Shown here one piece after another: positions 56,387 through 64,000 of a stretch of 64,000 nt of DNA. Source of the stretch: Streptomonospora nanhaiensis. Lineage in GTDB: Bacteria; Actinomycetota; Actinomycetes; Streptosporangiales; Streptosporangiaceae. The stretch lies in contig NZ_JACCFO010000001.1 in NCBI RefSeq assembly GCF_013410565.1, positions 1 through 64,000 of the forward strand, read 5' to 3'. Every line of letters starts with the position of its first letter. Within the stretch, counting starts at the first letter, position 1. Below the pieces are notes generated by a model. That model made no database searches. It was not told the origin of the DNA and saw nothing but the letters and a program-made list of their open reading frames with translations. Both the position numbers and the translations under genes were made by a program.

Positions 56387-56785
56387 GTGTCGTACGAGGA
56401 GCGGCGGGTGTGGGTGTACGGCCTGGTCGCGTTGGTTGTGCCGGTGGGGTACTTCGGGCTGGTGATGGCGCAGGTGCCGGGGACGGCTGTCGCCGACATC
56501 GGGTATGTGGTGCCGATGCTGGTCGCCATCGGGGTGGCCCTGCCGCTGAACATGCTGTTCGGGCCCAGGCAGCGCGCTCGACTCGACGAGCGCGACGCCG
56601 CCATCAACCGGCACGGGGAGCACATCGGCTTCTACGTCCTGGCCGCCGTCACCGCCGCCGCGCTCGGGCTCACCATGGCCGGGGTGCCGCACTTCTGGAT
56701 CGCCAACGTCCTCTACCTGGGGTTCGTGCTCAACGCGCTGACCGCCTCGGCCGCCAAGATCGTCGCCTACCGCCGGGGCCTGTGA
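56387..56785 (+). CDS. Four-span membrane protein paired with an XRE regulator
   Basis: A 132-residue protein with hydrophobic spans at about 8-26, 35-55, 77-98 and 102-124 and a cytoplasmic RQRARLDERDAAINRHGE segment between the pairs, resembling small DUF2178-type proteins encoded next to XRE regulators. GTG 56387 is preferred because GGAGGAG lies 8 bases before it; ATG 56354 and 56372 are alternatives. Function unknown. Confidence 0.75.
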   Translation: MSYEERRVWVYGLVALVVPVGYFGLVMAQVPGTAVADIGYVVPMLVAIGVALPLNMLFGPRQRARLDERDAAINRHGEHIGFYVLAAVTAAALGLTMAGVPHFWIANVLYLGFVLNALTASAAKIVAYRRGL

Positions 56786-56788
56786 CCC

Positions 56789-57034
56789 ATGCCCAAGCCC
56801 ACCCGGATCACCAACTCCATCCGCGCGCTCCGCTTCGCCCACGGCGAGATGACGCAGGCCGCCCTGGCCGACCGCGTCGGGGTGACGCGCCAGACCATCA
56901 TCGCCATCGAGCAGGGGCGCTACTCGCCCTCCCTGGAGACGGCGTTCCAGATCGCCCGCGTGTTCGGCGTCCCGGTGGACGAGGTGTTCCACTACCCCGA
57001 TCCCGTCGACACCGGCACCGGCACCCCCACCTAG
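56789..57034 (+). CDS. XRE-family HTH regulator
   Basis: An 81-residue single-domain regulator of the YozG/Cro type: [20 protein letters not shown], then [20 protein letters not shown] and VPVDEVFHY. It starts three bases after the membrane-protein gene, so the two form an operon and the regulator probably controls the promoter dyad upstream. Confidence 0.92.
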   Translation: MPKPTRITNSIRALRFAHGEMTQAALADRVGVTRQTIIAIEQGRYSPSLETAFQIARVFGVPVDEVFHYPDPVDTGTGTPT

Positions 57035-57060
57035 GCCGCCACCGGCCGGAAAGGCGCCCC

Positions 57061-58086
57061 GTGTCGCATTCCACCCCCGCCCCCTCCGCCCGCTCCCCCC
57101 TTCCCGCCACGATGCGCGCCGCCGTCTGCCGCAGGTACGGCCCGCCCGACGTGCTCGGCGTGGAGCAGGTGCCCGTGCCCCGTCCCGGCGACACCGGCGT
57201 CCTGGTGCGCGTCGAGGCGACCACGGTCGACCGGGCCGACTCCGCCGCGCGCATGGGCGCCCCCGCCCTCGCCCGCCTGGCCTTCGGGCTGCGCAGGCCG
57301 CGCAACCCCGTGCTCGGCAGCGCCGCCGCCGGCGTGGTCGCCGCCCGCGGGGCCGGGGTCGAGGACCTGCGCGTCGGCGACCCGGTCGTCGGCGTCACCG
57401 GCACCTCCTTCGGCGCCCACGCCGAGTACGTCGTCCTGGCGCGCGCCGGCGTGACGGCGCTGCCCGCCGGCATCAGCCCCGAGACCGCGGTCGCGCTCGC
57501 CGACGGCGGCCTCACCGCCCTGCCCTTCCTGCGCGACCACGCCCGTCTGCGCCGCGGCCGGCGCGTCCTCGTCAACGGGGCCTCCGGCTCGGTGGGCTCG
57601 GCCGCGGTGCAGCTCGCCAAGCACCTCGGCGCGACCGTCACCGGCGTCTGCGGCACCGCCAACACCGAACTGGTGGCCGGCCTCGGCGCCGACGAGGTCA
57701 TCGACCGCACGACCGCCGACTTCACCCGCACCGCGCCCCACGGCGCCTACGACCTCGTGTTCGACGCGGTGGGCACCAGCGGCTTCGCCCGCTGTCGCCC
57801 CCTGCTCAAGCAGGGCGGCGCCTACCTCACCCCCGTGCCGAGCCCGGCCGTCCTGCTCCAGACGGCCTGGACCGCGCGCTTCGGCCGCCACCGGGCCGCC
57901 GTCGCCTTCACCGGCCTGCGCCCCGCCGAGGCCCGCGCCGCCGACCTGGCCCACCTGCTCGCCCTCGCCGCAGCCGGCGACATGCGGCCCGTGATCGACA
58001 GCCGCTACCCCCTGCAGCAGGCGGTGCAGGCCCACCGGCGCGTCGACACCGGCCACAAGACCGAGGTCGTGGTCCTCACGGCCTGA
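57061..58086 (+). CDS. NAD(P)-dependent MDR oxidoreductase
   Basis: A 341-residue zinc-free medium-chain dehydrogenase/reductase. ATTVDRADSAARMG, VLGSAAAGVVAARG and VNGASGSVGSAAVQLAKHLG (nucleotide site) are typical, with VIDSRYPLQQAVQAHRRVD at the end. GTG 57061 has a GGAAAGG site. It follows the XRE gene by 26 bases and may share its transcript. It resembles the oxidoreductase at 40027. Confidence 0.9.
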   Translation: MSHSTPAPSARSPLPATMRAAVCRRYGPPDVLGVEQVPVPRPGDTGVLVRVEATTVDRADSAARMGAPALARLAFGLRRPRNPVLGSAAAGVVAARGAGVEDLRVGDPVVGVTGTSFGAHAEYVVLARAGVTALPAGISPETAVALADGGLTALPFLRDHARLRRGRRVLVNGASGSVGSAAVQLAKHLGATVTGVCGTANTELVAGLGADEVIDRTTADFTRTAPHGAYDLVFDAVGTSGFARCRPLLKQGGAYLTPVPSPAVLLQTAWTARFGRHRAAVAFTGLRPAEARAADLAHLLALAAAGDMRPVIDSRYPLQQAVQAHRRVDTGHKTEVVVLTA

Positions 58087-58093
58087 GCCCGAC

Positions 58094-58132
58094 GGGTTTC
58101 GGGCGGCACCGCCACGGCGCCGCCCGAAACCC
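58094..58132 (+). terminator. Hairpin after the MDR gene
   Basis: A perfect 14-bp stem (58094-58107 with 58119-58132) begins 7 bases after the stop codon. Confidence 0.8.
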
Positions 58133-58225
58133 CTTCCGCTCCCGCGGAAAACCGGTGGCCGCCCGCACGGGCGGGTCGCTAGGGTGCTGGGCTGCTCGTG
58201 TTGACGCAGGTGGGAAGAGGGGGCC

Positions 58226-59104
58226 ATGGGAGAGCGGTGGGTCGCGGAGCCCGAGCGGGTCGGGACTGAGGCGCTGCCCGACGGGCGGCTGCTCGGGTGG
58301 GCCGAGTGGGGGCCGCTTGACGGGGTGCCCGTGGTGTTCTCTCCGGGCGCCGGCACCGGTCGGCGGCTGGGTTTCGGGCCCGACGTCGTCGGCCCGCTCG
58401 GGGTGCGGCTCGTCGCCGTCGACCGCCCCGGGCTCGGCGCCTCAACGCCCGCCCCCGGGCGCGGGTTCGGCGACTTCGCCCACGACATCGCCCGCCTCGC
58501 CGAGCGGCGCGGACTCGGGCGGCCCGCCATGGTGGGCAACTCGCAAGGGGCGCCGTTCGCGCTGGCGTGTGCGGCGGCCGGAGTGGTGAGCGCCCTGGCG
58601 CTGGTCTCGGCCGCCGACGAGGCCGCGCATCCGGCGGTGCGGCCGGGCCTGCCCGAGGAGTTCGGGCGGCTGGTCGACGCGGTCCTCGCCGACCCCGAGG
58701 GGGCCGAGGCGGGGTTCGCCGGGTTCACCGCCGAGGCGATGCGCGACATGGTGATGGCGGGAAGCCCTGAGTCCGACCTCGCGGTCTACGCCGAACCCGG
58801 TTTCGCCGCGGCCTACCGGGCGGCACTGCAGGAGGGGTTCTCCCAGGGCGCCGCCGCCGGGTACGCGCGTGACACGGTTCTGGCCATGGCGCGCTGGGAG
58901 ATCGCCCTCGACGCCGTCGCGGTGCCCGTCGACGTCTGGTACGGCGAGGACGACCGCAGCCACTCGCCCGACCTGGGCGCCACGCTCGCCGACCGCATCC
59001 CCGGTGCCGTCCGGCACCTGGTGCCCGGGGTCGGGGGAGCGGTGCTGTGGACCCACGCCGAGGCCGTCCTGCGGCGGCTCCTCGACCGGCTGGGCGAGGG
59101 CTGA
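58226..59104 (+). CDS. Alpha/beta-hydrolase
   Basis: A 292-residue protein. The oxyanion region is SPGAGTGRRLG, the nucleophile elbow is GNSQG, the acid residue is probably in WYGEDDRSHSPDL and the His in LWTHAEAVL. VDRPGLGAS is the usual strand-4 turn. The substrate is unknown. ATG 58226 follows GAGGGGGCC. Monocistronic. Confidence 0.87.
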   Translation: MGERWVAEPERVGTEALPDGRLLGWAEWGPLDGVPVVFSPGAGTGRRLGFGPDVVGPLGVRLVAVDRPGLGASTPAPGRGFGDFAHDIARLAERRGLGRPAMVGNSQGAPFALACAAAGVVSALALVSAADEAAHPAVRPGLPEEFGRLVDAVLADPEGAEAGFAGFTAEAMRDMVMAGSPESDLAVYAEPGFAAAYRAALQEGFSQGAAAGYARDTVLAMARWEIALDAVAVPVDVWYGEDDRSHSPDLGATLADRIPGAVRHLVPGVGGAVLWTHAEAVLRRLLDRLGEG

Positions 59105-59529
59105 GGCCGACGGCGGGGCGGCGGGCCTACCGGGCGGCCGCTGGCAGATTGCGCCTGTGCCCGGTGGGCCAGGCGGAGGGCTGCGTGTGCCCCGCCCCGG
59201 CCGGGCGGCTGCCGGGCCCAGGCGGGCGGCAGGTGCGGGGGTGCTCGCGGGGCCGCGCCGGCGCCCTTGCCGGGCGGCTCCCTTGGGACGGGCCTGACCC
59301 CGGTCGGCCTGGTGGCGCGCGGCCTGTCCCGGTCGTACGCCCGGCGGTGGCGGGGAGCGGCCGGACATCGCGGCGGTTGGTGTTTTCGCAGGTCAACGCG
59401 GCTGTGGTGGGCGGTTCGCCGGGTCCCGGAGAGGGCGTGGGCGGTTTGCGCATTACGGAACGGGTAGCCCGGTGACGCGAGGCAAAGAGCCGATCAGGTG
59501 ACCGCAAGGACACCGGAAAGAAGGTCGGA
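59105..59529. other. Intergenic region, nothing recognised
   Basis: No frame here has family similarity. The last ~70 bases become less GC-rich (GCATTACGG; GAGGCAAAGAG) and may carry the promoter of the next small gene. Confidence 0.5.
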
Positions 59530-59769
59530 ATGGTTGTCGGGATCGTCATCGCCGCGGCGGTGCTGTTCGTCCTGGCGTTCCTGTTCCCCATGCTCTCGCG
59601 CTGGCCGGAGCGGGGCAGCAAGGACGTGCTGGGCGCGGGCCGACGCGGGGCGAGCAAGGCCCCCGGGCCGCTGGGCCGCTGGGCGGCCAAGCCGTTCTCC
59701 AGTTCGCAGCGGCTGCTCGGCAAGAGCGCCCGCGCCGGGCGGCGGGGCCGCGGCAAGACGCCCCTGTAG
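59530..59769 (+). CDS. Small single-span membrane protein with basic tail
   Basis: A 79-residue protein: one hydrophobic span (residues 2-20, VVGIVIAAAVLFVLAFLF), then a basic, Gly/Ser/Arg-rich cytoplasmic tail. ATG 59530 has an AAGAAGG site. The family is not recognised. A hairpin follows about 110 bases later. Confidence 0.65.
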   Translation: MVVGIVIAAAVLFVLAFLFPMLSRWPERGSKDVLGAGRRGASKAPGPLGRWAAKPFSSSQRLLGKSARAGRRGRGKTPL

Positions 59770-59881
59770 GCACCCCCACGCCGAGAACGCTCGGGCGGCC
59801 CCCGGCCCCCTGCCGGCCTTGACGGGCGGCGCGCTCGGGACCGCACCGCCGCACACGAACGCACAACCGAACACGCGGACA

Positions 59882-59917
59882 ACCGGAGGGCCGCCGGGCG
59901 ACCGGCGGCCCTCCGGT
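59882..59917 (+). terminator. Perfect 16-bp hairpin
   Basis: 59882-59897 pairs exactly with 59902-59917 around GCGA, after the small membrane-protein gene and before the methyltransferase gene. Confidence 0.75.
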
Positions 59918-60043
59918 GTGCCGGGAGCAAGCCGGAGGAATCAGGACCGAATGCCCCTTCCGGCGCGCATGATCGGTACTACGATGCCGGAGGATCGACG
60001 GCGGTCCGCGGTCGCCGCCACCCCCGAACGGGCAGGAGAACCG

Positions 60044-60874
60044 ATGAACCGGTCACCGGATTGGATGCGCGTGCGGGCCCCCGGCACGCCGCCGCGCGAG
60101 ATCGACTCCAGCGTGGCCCACCCCGCCCGCATCTGGGACTACTGGCTGGGCGGCCAGGACAACTTCGCCGCCGACCGCGAGACCGGCGACCAGATCCTCG
60201 CCGCCTTCCCCGACATGGTGGCCAACGCCCGCGCCGACCGCGCGTTCCTCGGTCGCGCCGTGCGCTACCTCGCCGGCGAGGCCGGGATGCGGCAGTTCCT
60301 CGACATCGGCACCGGGATACCGGCCGCCGGCAACACCCACGAGATCGCCCAGGAGGTCGCCCCCGGATCGCGGGTGGTCTACGTCGACAACGACCCGGTG
60401 GTGCTGGCCCACGCCCGCGCGCTGCTGGTGGGCGACGGCTCGGTCATGACCGACTACGTCGACGCCGACCTGCGCCGGCCCGAAGCGGTCCTGGAGGCGG
60501 CCGCCCGCACGCTCGACTTCGACCGCCCGGTGGCGGTCCTGCTCCTGGGCATCCTGGAGTTCATCCCCGACGACAACCAGGCCCGGACCATCGTCAAGCG
60601 CCTGGTGGACGCCGTGCCCAGCGGCAGCCACCTGGCGATCGCGCACTCCACCACCGAGGTCAACCGCACCGCCATGGAGGAGGCCGCGCGGCTGTGGAAC
60701 GACGGCGGGTCCACGCCCCTGACGCTGCGCGACGCCGCCGGGCTGGAGCGGTTCCTCGCCGGCCTGGACCTGGTGGAGCCGGGTGTGGTGTCGTGCGCGC
60801 TGTGGCGCCCGGACCCCGCCGATGAGGAGGTGCGTCCGGTGGCGCAGTTCTGCGCGGTGGGCCGCAAGCCCTGA
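60044..60874 (+). CDS. SAM-dependent methyltransferase, DUF574 type
   Basis: A 276-residue protein of an actinomycete-specific methyltransferase-like family. HPARIWDYWLGGQDNFAADR is the family signature, QFLDIGTGIPAAGN the SAM-binding motif I, VVYVDNDPVVLAHARALL motif II, and AVLLLGILEFIPDD the post-motif. The substrate is unknown for the family. ATG 60044 has a GCAGGAG site. It is convergent with two micro-ORFs on the other strand. Confidence 0.9.
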   Translation: MNRSPDWMRVRAPGTPPREIDSSVAHPARIWDYWLGGQDNFAADRETGDQILAAFPDMVANARADRAFLGRAVRYLAGEAGMRQFLDIGTGIPAAGNTHEIAQEVAPGSRVVYVDNDPVVLAHARALLVGDGSVMTDYVDADLRRPEAVLEAAARTLDFDRPVAVLLLGILEFIPDDNQARTIVKRLVDAVPSGSHLAIAHSTTEVNRTAMEEAARLWNDGGSTPLTLRDAAGLERFLAGLDLVEPGVVSCALWRPDPADEEVRPVAQFCAVGRKP

Positions 60875-60957
60875 CCGGCCCGGTCGGCGACGCCGCCCGG
60901 CACAAGGGCGACCCCCCGGGGAGTCCCGGAGGGCCGTCGCGGAGCGGGGACGCGGGC

Positions 60958-61056
60958 TCAGCCCTGGTCGCCCTCCAGCAGTTCGAGGCGCCAGCCCTCG
61001 ACGACCATGACCTCGTCGCTCAGCAGGTCGAGGGCAAGGCCGGGAAGCTCACTTAT
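60958..61056 (-). pseudogene. Micro-ORF copy 1 (32 codons, ATA in the start position)
   Basis: Reads (I)SELPGLALDLLSDE, then VMVVEGWRLELLEGDQG and TGA. It is paralogous to the micro-ORF at 61146 (22 of 32 residues identical without gaps) and has the same AAAGG ribosome site at the same distance, but its first codon is ATA. Either the start has been lost or a rare start is used. A hairpin-prone GC stretch (60908-60941) follows. Not a recognised family. Confidence 0.5.
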
Positions 61057-61096
61057 GGATGTCTACCTTTCACGTGCGGATACGGGGTCGTGGGCG

Positions 61097-61124
61097 GGGC
61101 CCTCCCACGGGTCCGGGAGGGCCC
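61097..61124 (-). terminator. Hairpin after micro-ORF copy 2
   Basis: A perfect 10-bp stem (61097-61106 with 61115-61124) with an 8-base loop, 22 bases past the stop of copy 2 and upstream of copy 1. It suggests that each copy is a separate transcription unit or that copy 1 is attenuated. Confidence 0.65.
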
Positions 61125-61145
61125 TCGTGCTCAGGTGGCGAGGGC

Positions 61146-61244
61146 TCAGCCCTGGTCGCCGTCCAGCAGTTCGAGGCGCCAGCCCTCGATCCACATGGAC
61201 TCGTCGCTGAGCACGAGGTCGAGAAGGCCGGGAAGATCGCTCAT
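61146..61244 (-). CDS. Micro-ORF copy 2, 32-residue acidic peptide
   Basis: ATG 61244 with a GAAAGG ribosome site eight bases upstream; reads MSDLPGLLDLVLSDE, then SMWIEGWRLELLDGDQG and TGA. It is highly acidic with a single Arg, two Trp, no Cys and no membrane span. The tandem paralogue at 60958 shares the SxLPGL start, an SDE centre and the EGWRLELL(D/E)GDQG end, which argues that this is a real selected peptide. Downstream of the phosphoribosyltransferase on the same strand but 300 bases away. I do not recognise the family; a RiPP-type precursor or a signalling or leader peptide are possibilities only. Confidence 0.6.
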   Translation of the reverse strand: MSDLPGLLDLVLSDESMWIEGWRLELLDGDQG

Positions 61245-61543
61245 GGGTCACGCCTTTCACTTTGGGTAATCGGACGGACACATGCTGGCACAGTCCCAGG
61301 TGAGTACGCGAGTGGTTGCGGCGGATCCGTGGACAACCGGTTTGCGCCGTCCCGCGCGGGTGCGGCGACCGCCGTGCACCCGCGAACCCGGCCGAACCCC
61401 CTCCGGCCTGCGGCGATACGGCCCGCGACGACGTATGCCCCGACCCCGGCGGGCGTCCCCCGCCCCGGCCTGGAATTCCAGGTCCCGGGCGTGTCGCCCT
61501 CCGGTGCGGCTCCCGCAGCTCCTGCGGCTCCCGCTGCGCCAGG

Positions 61544-62182
61544 CTACCCCCGCGCCCGCTCCAGGACCTCCCGCACCTCGTCGTCGTCCACCTGCGGGAA
61601 GGACGCGTACCACAGGCTCACCGCGCGGAAGTCCGGCGGGCTGTGCACGCACACCACGCGGTCGCAGACGTCGCCCAGCGCCCGCGCGGCGTCCGGCGCG
61701 CACACCGGCACCGCCAGCGTGAGCGACGCCGGCTCATCCTCCCGCAGGGAGAGCAGGGCCGCCCGGGCGCTCATCCCCGTCGCCAGGCCGTCGTCGACCA
61801 CCACCGCGTCGCGCCCCGCCACCTCCGGCGCGGGCCGCCCGCCCCGGTAGGCCCGCACCCGGCGCCGCGCCTCGTCCTGCTCGGCCGCCGCCGTCCGCGC
61901 CAGCTCCACCGTGTCGGCCCCGGCCATCCGGCACAGGTGGGGATCGATCACGGGCGCGCCCTCGGCGGTGACCGCGCCCACCGCCGTCTCCGGGTTGCGC
62001 TCCGTGGCGATCTTGCGCACCACCAGCACGTCCAGCGCCACTCCCAGCCGCTCCGCCACCGCCCGGCCCACGGGGACGCCCCCGCGCGGCAGCGCCAGGA
62101 CCACCGGATCGGCCAGGTCCAGGTGCGCCACGCGCTCCGCCAGCAGTGCCCCGGCCTCGGCCCGGTCGCGAAAGACCCGCAC
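61544..62182 (-). CDS. Phosphoribosyltransferase-domain protein
   Basis: A 212-residue type I PRTase fold: VVLALPRGGVPVGRAVAERL (N-terminal loop) and VVVDDGLATGMSARAAL (PRPP-binding loop). The C-terminal CDRVVCVHSPPDFRAVSLWY with YASFPQVDDDEVREVL is typical of the stand-alone family often encoded with alpha/beta-hydrolases. The reaction is unknown. GTG 62182 fits a GAGGGG site; GTG 62191 is an alternative. Confidence 0.85.
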   Translation of the reverse strand: MRVFRDRAEAGALLAERVAHLDLADPVVLALPRGGVPVGRAVAERLGVALDVLVVRKIATERNPETAVGAVTAEGAPVIDPHLCRMAGADTVELARTAAAEQDEARRRVRAYRGGRPAPEVAGRDAVVVDDGLATGMSARAALLSLREDEPASLTLAVPVCAPDAARALGDVCDRVVCVHSPPDFRAVSLWYASFPQVDDDEVREVLERARG

Positions 62183-62534
62183 GCCACTCACCCCTCGCGT
62201 GTCGTCGGCGCGTCCTCGGGCCGCACCGCTACCCCCGCGCGCCCGCCGCCATGCGCCCGCCGCGCCGCCCTCCCGCGCTCCCACGCTCCCGGCGCACCCC
62301 GGCGCCGTCGGCGGTTAACCGGCGCGGCGGGCGGGGTAGCCCATGGGGACAGCCACCTCGAATCACCACGAACCGACACAAGAACCGCACACACGCCGAC
62401 GTGCGGCGGCACGTCCTCCGCCGCCAACCCCGCGGCGGGCCGCACCCGCCCTGGGACGCGACCGCGGCCGAGCCCGCTGCTCCGCCCGCCGGCGTCCGTC
62501 AACCACCCCACGACAGCGGAAACGGCGGTGATCC
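62183..62534. other. Divergent intergenic region
   Basis: It separates the phosphoribosyltransferase (minus) from the carboxylate-amine ligase (plus). CGGTTAACCG near 62313 is a short palindrome; the stretch 62340-62400 is less GC-rich and may contain promoters. No gene seen. Confidence 0.5.
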
Positions 62535-63722
62535 ATGGCACGGGCACCACAGGGCGGCCCCCCGGCGGCGGAGGCCCCCACCATGGGCGTCGAGGAGGAG
62601 TTCCTGCTCGTCGGCGGCGACGGCCGCCTCGCCCACGAGGGCCAGGAGGTGATCGCCGAGGCCGGCGAGGGCCCGGCCCAGTTGGTCGGCGAGTTCGCCC
62701 GCTGCCAGGTCGAGGCCGCCGGCCCCGTCTGCACCACCGGCGGCGAACTCCTCGCCGAGTTGCGCGCGTCCCGGCGCCGCCTGGGCGCCGCGGCGGCCCG
62801 GCGCGGGCTGCGCCTGCTCGCCGCGGGGGCCCCCGTCCTGGCCGAGCCGCAGGCCCCGCCCCTCAACCCCGCGCCCCGCTACACGCGCATCGCCGAGCAC
62901 TTCGGCGGCCTGGCCCACCTGGCCGCCAGCAGCTGCGGCTGCCATGTCCACGTCGCGGTCCCCGACCCGGAGACCGCCACCCGCGTCATCAACCACCTCC
63001 GCCCCTGGCTGCCGTTCCTGCTCGCCCTCAGCGCCAACTCGCCCTACTGCGAGGGCGCCGACACCGGTTACGCCAGCTGGCGCCACCAGCGCTGGTCCAG
63101 TTGGCCCTCGGCCGGCCCGCCGCCCCACCTGGCCTCGGCCGCCCACTACGACTCCTGCGTCACCGAGCTGCTGCACACCGGCGCCGCCCTGGACCCCGGC
63201 ATGCTCTACTGGGACATCCGCCGCTCGGTCCACCAGCCCACCGTCGAGGTGCGCATCTGCGACATCCCGCAGACGGCCGAGGAGGCCGCGCTCATCGCCG
63301 TGCTGGTGCGCGCCCTGGTGCGCGCCGCCCTCGACGACATCGCCGCCGACCGCCCGCCGCTGCCCCGCGAGCACACCACCCTGCGCGCCGACCTGTGGCA
63401 CGCCGCCCGCGAGGGGTTCGCCGGCCGCTGCGCCGACCCGCTGGCGGGCGGCGCCGCACGCCCCGCCCGCGACGTCGCCGAACGCGCCCTGCGGCGGCTG
63501 CGGCCCTACCTCGCCGACACCGGCGACCTCACGCTGGCCGAGGAGGTGCTGGGCGCCCTGAGCGGCCCCGGCGGGGGCGCCGCCCGCCAGCGCGCCGTCT
63601 ACGCCGCCCACGGCAGGCTCACCGACGTGGTCGACCACCTGGCCGCCGCCACCCTCGACGGCCTGGGGCTCGCGCCCGCCCCCCAGGCGCCTCCGGCGCA
63701 TGCCCGCCCGGCCGGCGGGTAG
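62535..63722 (+). CDS. GCS2-family carboxylate-amine ligase (YbdK-like)
   Basis: A 395-residue ATP-dependent ligase of the glutamate-cysteine ligase type 2 group. MGVEEEFLLV (metal-binding glutamates), HVHVAVPDPETATRVINHL, LALSANSPYCEG and HQPTVEVRICDIPQTAEE are characteristic. It probably makes a gamma-glutamyl amide, but its natural amine is unknown. ATG 62535 is used; family similarity begins at residue 16, so a Met at 17 (62583) is possible. Confidence 0.9.
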   Translation: MARAPQGGPPAAEAPTMGVEEEFLLVGGDGRLAHEGQEVIAEAGEGPAQLVGEFARCQVEAAGPVCTTGGELLAELRASRRRLGAAAARRGLRLLAAGAPVLAEPQAPPLNPAPRYTRIAEHFGGLAHLAASSCGCHVHVAVPDPETATRVINHLRPWLPFLLALSANSPYCEGADTGYASWRHQRWSSWPSAGPPPHLASAAHYDSCVTELLHTGAALDPGMLYWDIRRSVHQPTVEVRICDIPQTAEEAALIAVLVRALVRAALDDIAADRPPLPREHTTLRADLWHAAREGFAGRCADPLAGGAARPARDVAERALRRLRPYLADTGDLTLAEEVLGALSGPGGGAARQRAVYAAHGRLTDVVDHLAAATLDGLGLAPAPQAPPAHARPAGG

Positions 63723-63778
63723 GCGCACAGCGAGTTCGCCGACCCACGGCGTATTCGCCACACGAGAGGAGGACGCCG

Positions 63779-64000
63779 ATGACCGACCAGCACCGGCTCA
63801 CGGAACTGGCACAGCAGCTGCGCGTCGACGCCGTGCGCGCCGCCGACGCCGCGGGCTCGGGACACCCGACCTCGTCCATGTCGGCGGCGGACCTGATCGC
63901 GGTGCTCGCCGCCGATCACCTGCGCTACGACTTCGACGCCCCCGACCACTCCGGCAACGACCACCTGATCTTCTCCAAGGGCCACGCCTCGCCCCTGCTG
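63779..64000 (+). CDS. Transketolase, N-terminal part (runs off the window)
   Basis: The first 74 codons: LRVDAVRAADAAGSGHPTSS, then MSAADLIAVL and the TPP-domain FSKGHASPLL, typical of the transketolase N-terminal subunit or full-length enzyme. ATG 63779 has a GAGAGGAGG site, 56 bases after the ligase gene. Whether it is the full or split form cannot be told. Confidence 0.92.
   Translation, partial: MTDQHRLTELAQQLRVDAVRAADAAGSGHPTSSMSAADLIAVLAADHLRYDFDAPDHSGNDHLIFSKGHASPLL

Noticed and set aside
61146-61244. Lasso-peptide precursor reading (Gly-Trp... with Asp/Glu at ring position 8 in both micro-ORFs)
   Set aside because: There is no Thr at position -2, no leader motif of the Tyr-x-x-Pro type and no B or C processing genes nearby; the coincidence is not enough.

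Overview
The window is very GC-rich DNA with strongly C-ending codons, frequent GTG starts, tight one-base or four-base gene overlaps and long perfect GC hairpins between convergent genes. Together with a modular type I polyketide synthase, a sufR-led suf operon, the fabD-fabH-acpP-fabF order with a divergent fasR-type regulator, and a B12-riboswitch-controlled ribonucleotide reductase, this points to a filamentous actinomycete. Nocardiopsaceae/Streptosporangiales is my best guess from style alone; genus is not provable here.

Layout. 1-9463: the 3' end of one PKS gene and a complete last PKS gene (KS-AT-DH-ER-KR-ACP-TE), so this is the terminal end of a polyketide assembly line; a HAD phosphatase follows. 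10213-14261: nrdA-nrdB (minus strand) behind a cobalamin riboswitch; NrdB has Phe in place of the radical Tyr and keeps all six metal ligands, the class Ic (Mn/Fe) pattern. 14384-19000: exporter, arginine deiminase, small membrane protein, ABC-2 exporter pair. 19082-25900: iron-sulfur assembly operon sufR-B-D-Rieske-C-S-U-T with a SufR-type operator and a DtxR-like box, closed by a perfect hairpin. 25949-31389: a large uncharacterised protein, SseB-like, SGNH hydrolase and degenerate EAL-CBS genes.

31547-37174: the type II fatty acid synthase operon (fabD, fabH, acpP, fabF, minus strand). Two insertion sequences (IS982-like and a frameshifting IS5-like) sit in tandem at one CTAG site that is also the fabF stop codon, pushing the probable operon terminator about 1.9 kb away. 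37433-38653 encodes the divergent FasR-like activator. 39099-41895: a membrane protein, then a TetR-controlled quinone oxidoreductase with an operator array. 41973-47477: a GntR regulator with a FadR-type operator and a B. subtilis ycsFGI-kip-like 5-oxoproline cluster (Nramp-like, pxpA, pxpB, pxpC, DUF1445). 47600-52559: a PhoD-like phosphatase with a 350-residue repeat-bearing insert, YjbQ, DUF3052, peroxiredoxin and tRNA-Val.

52610-55438 is decaying: an IS30-family element has cut off a WYL-type regulator, and the neighbouring epoxide hydrolase carries a frameshift. 55512-64000 holds a VUT-family transporter, a membrane protein/XRE pair, an MDR oxidoreductase, a hydrolase, a DUF574-type methyltransferase, two tandem 32-codon micro-ORFs sharing EGWRLELL(D/E)GDQG ends (not recognised, possibly new), a phosphoribosyltransferase, a GCS2-type carboxylate-amine ligase and the 5' end of a transketolase gene.
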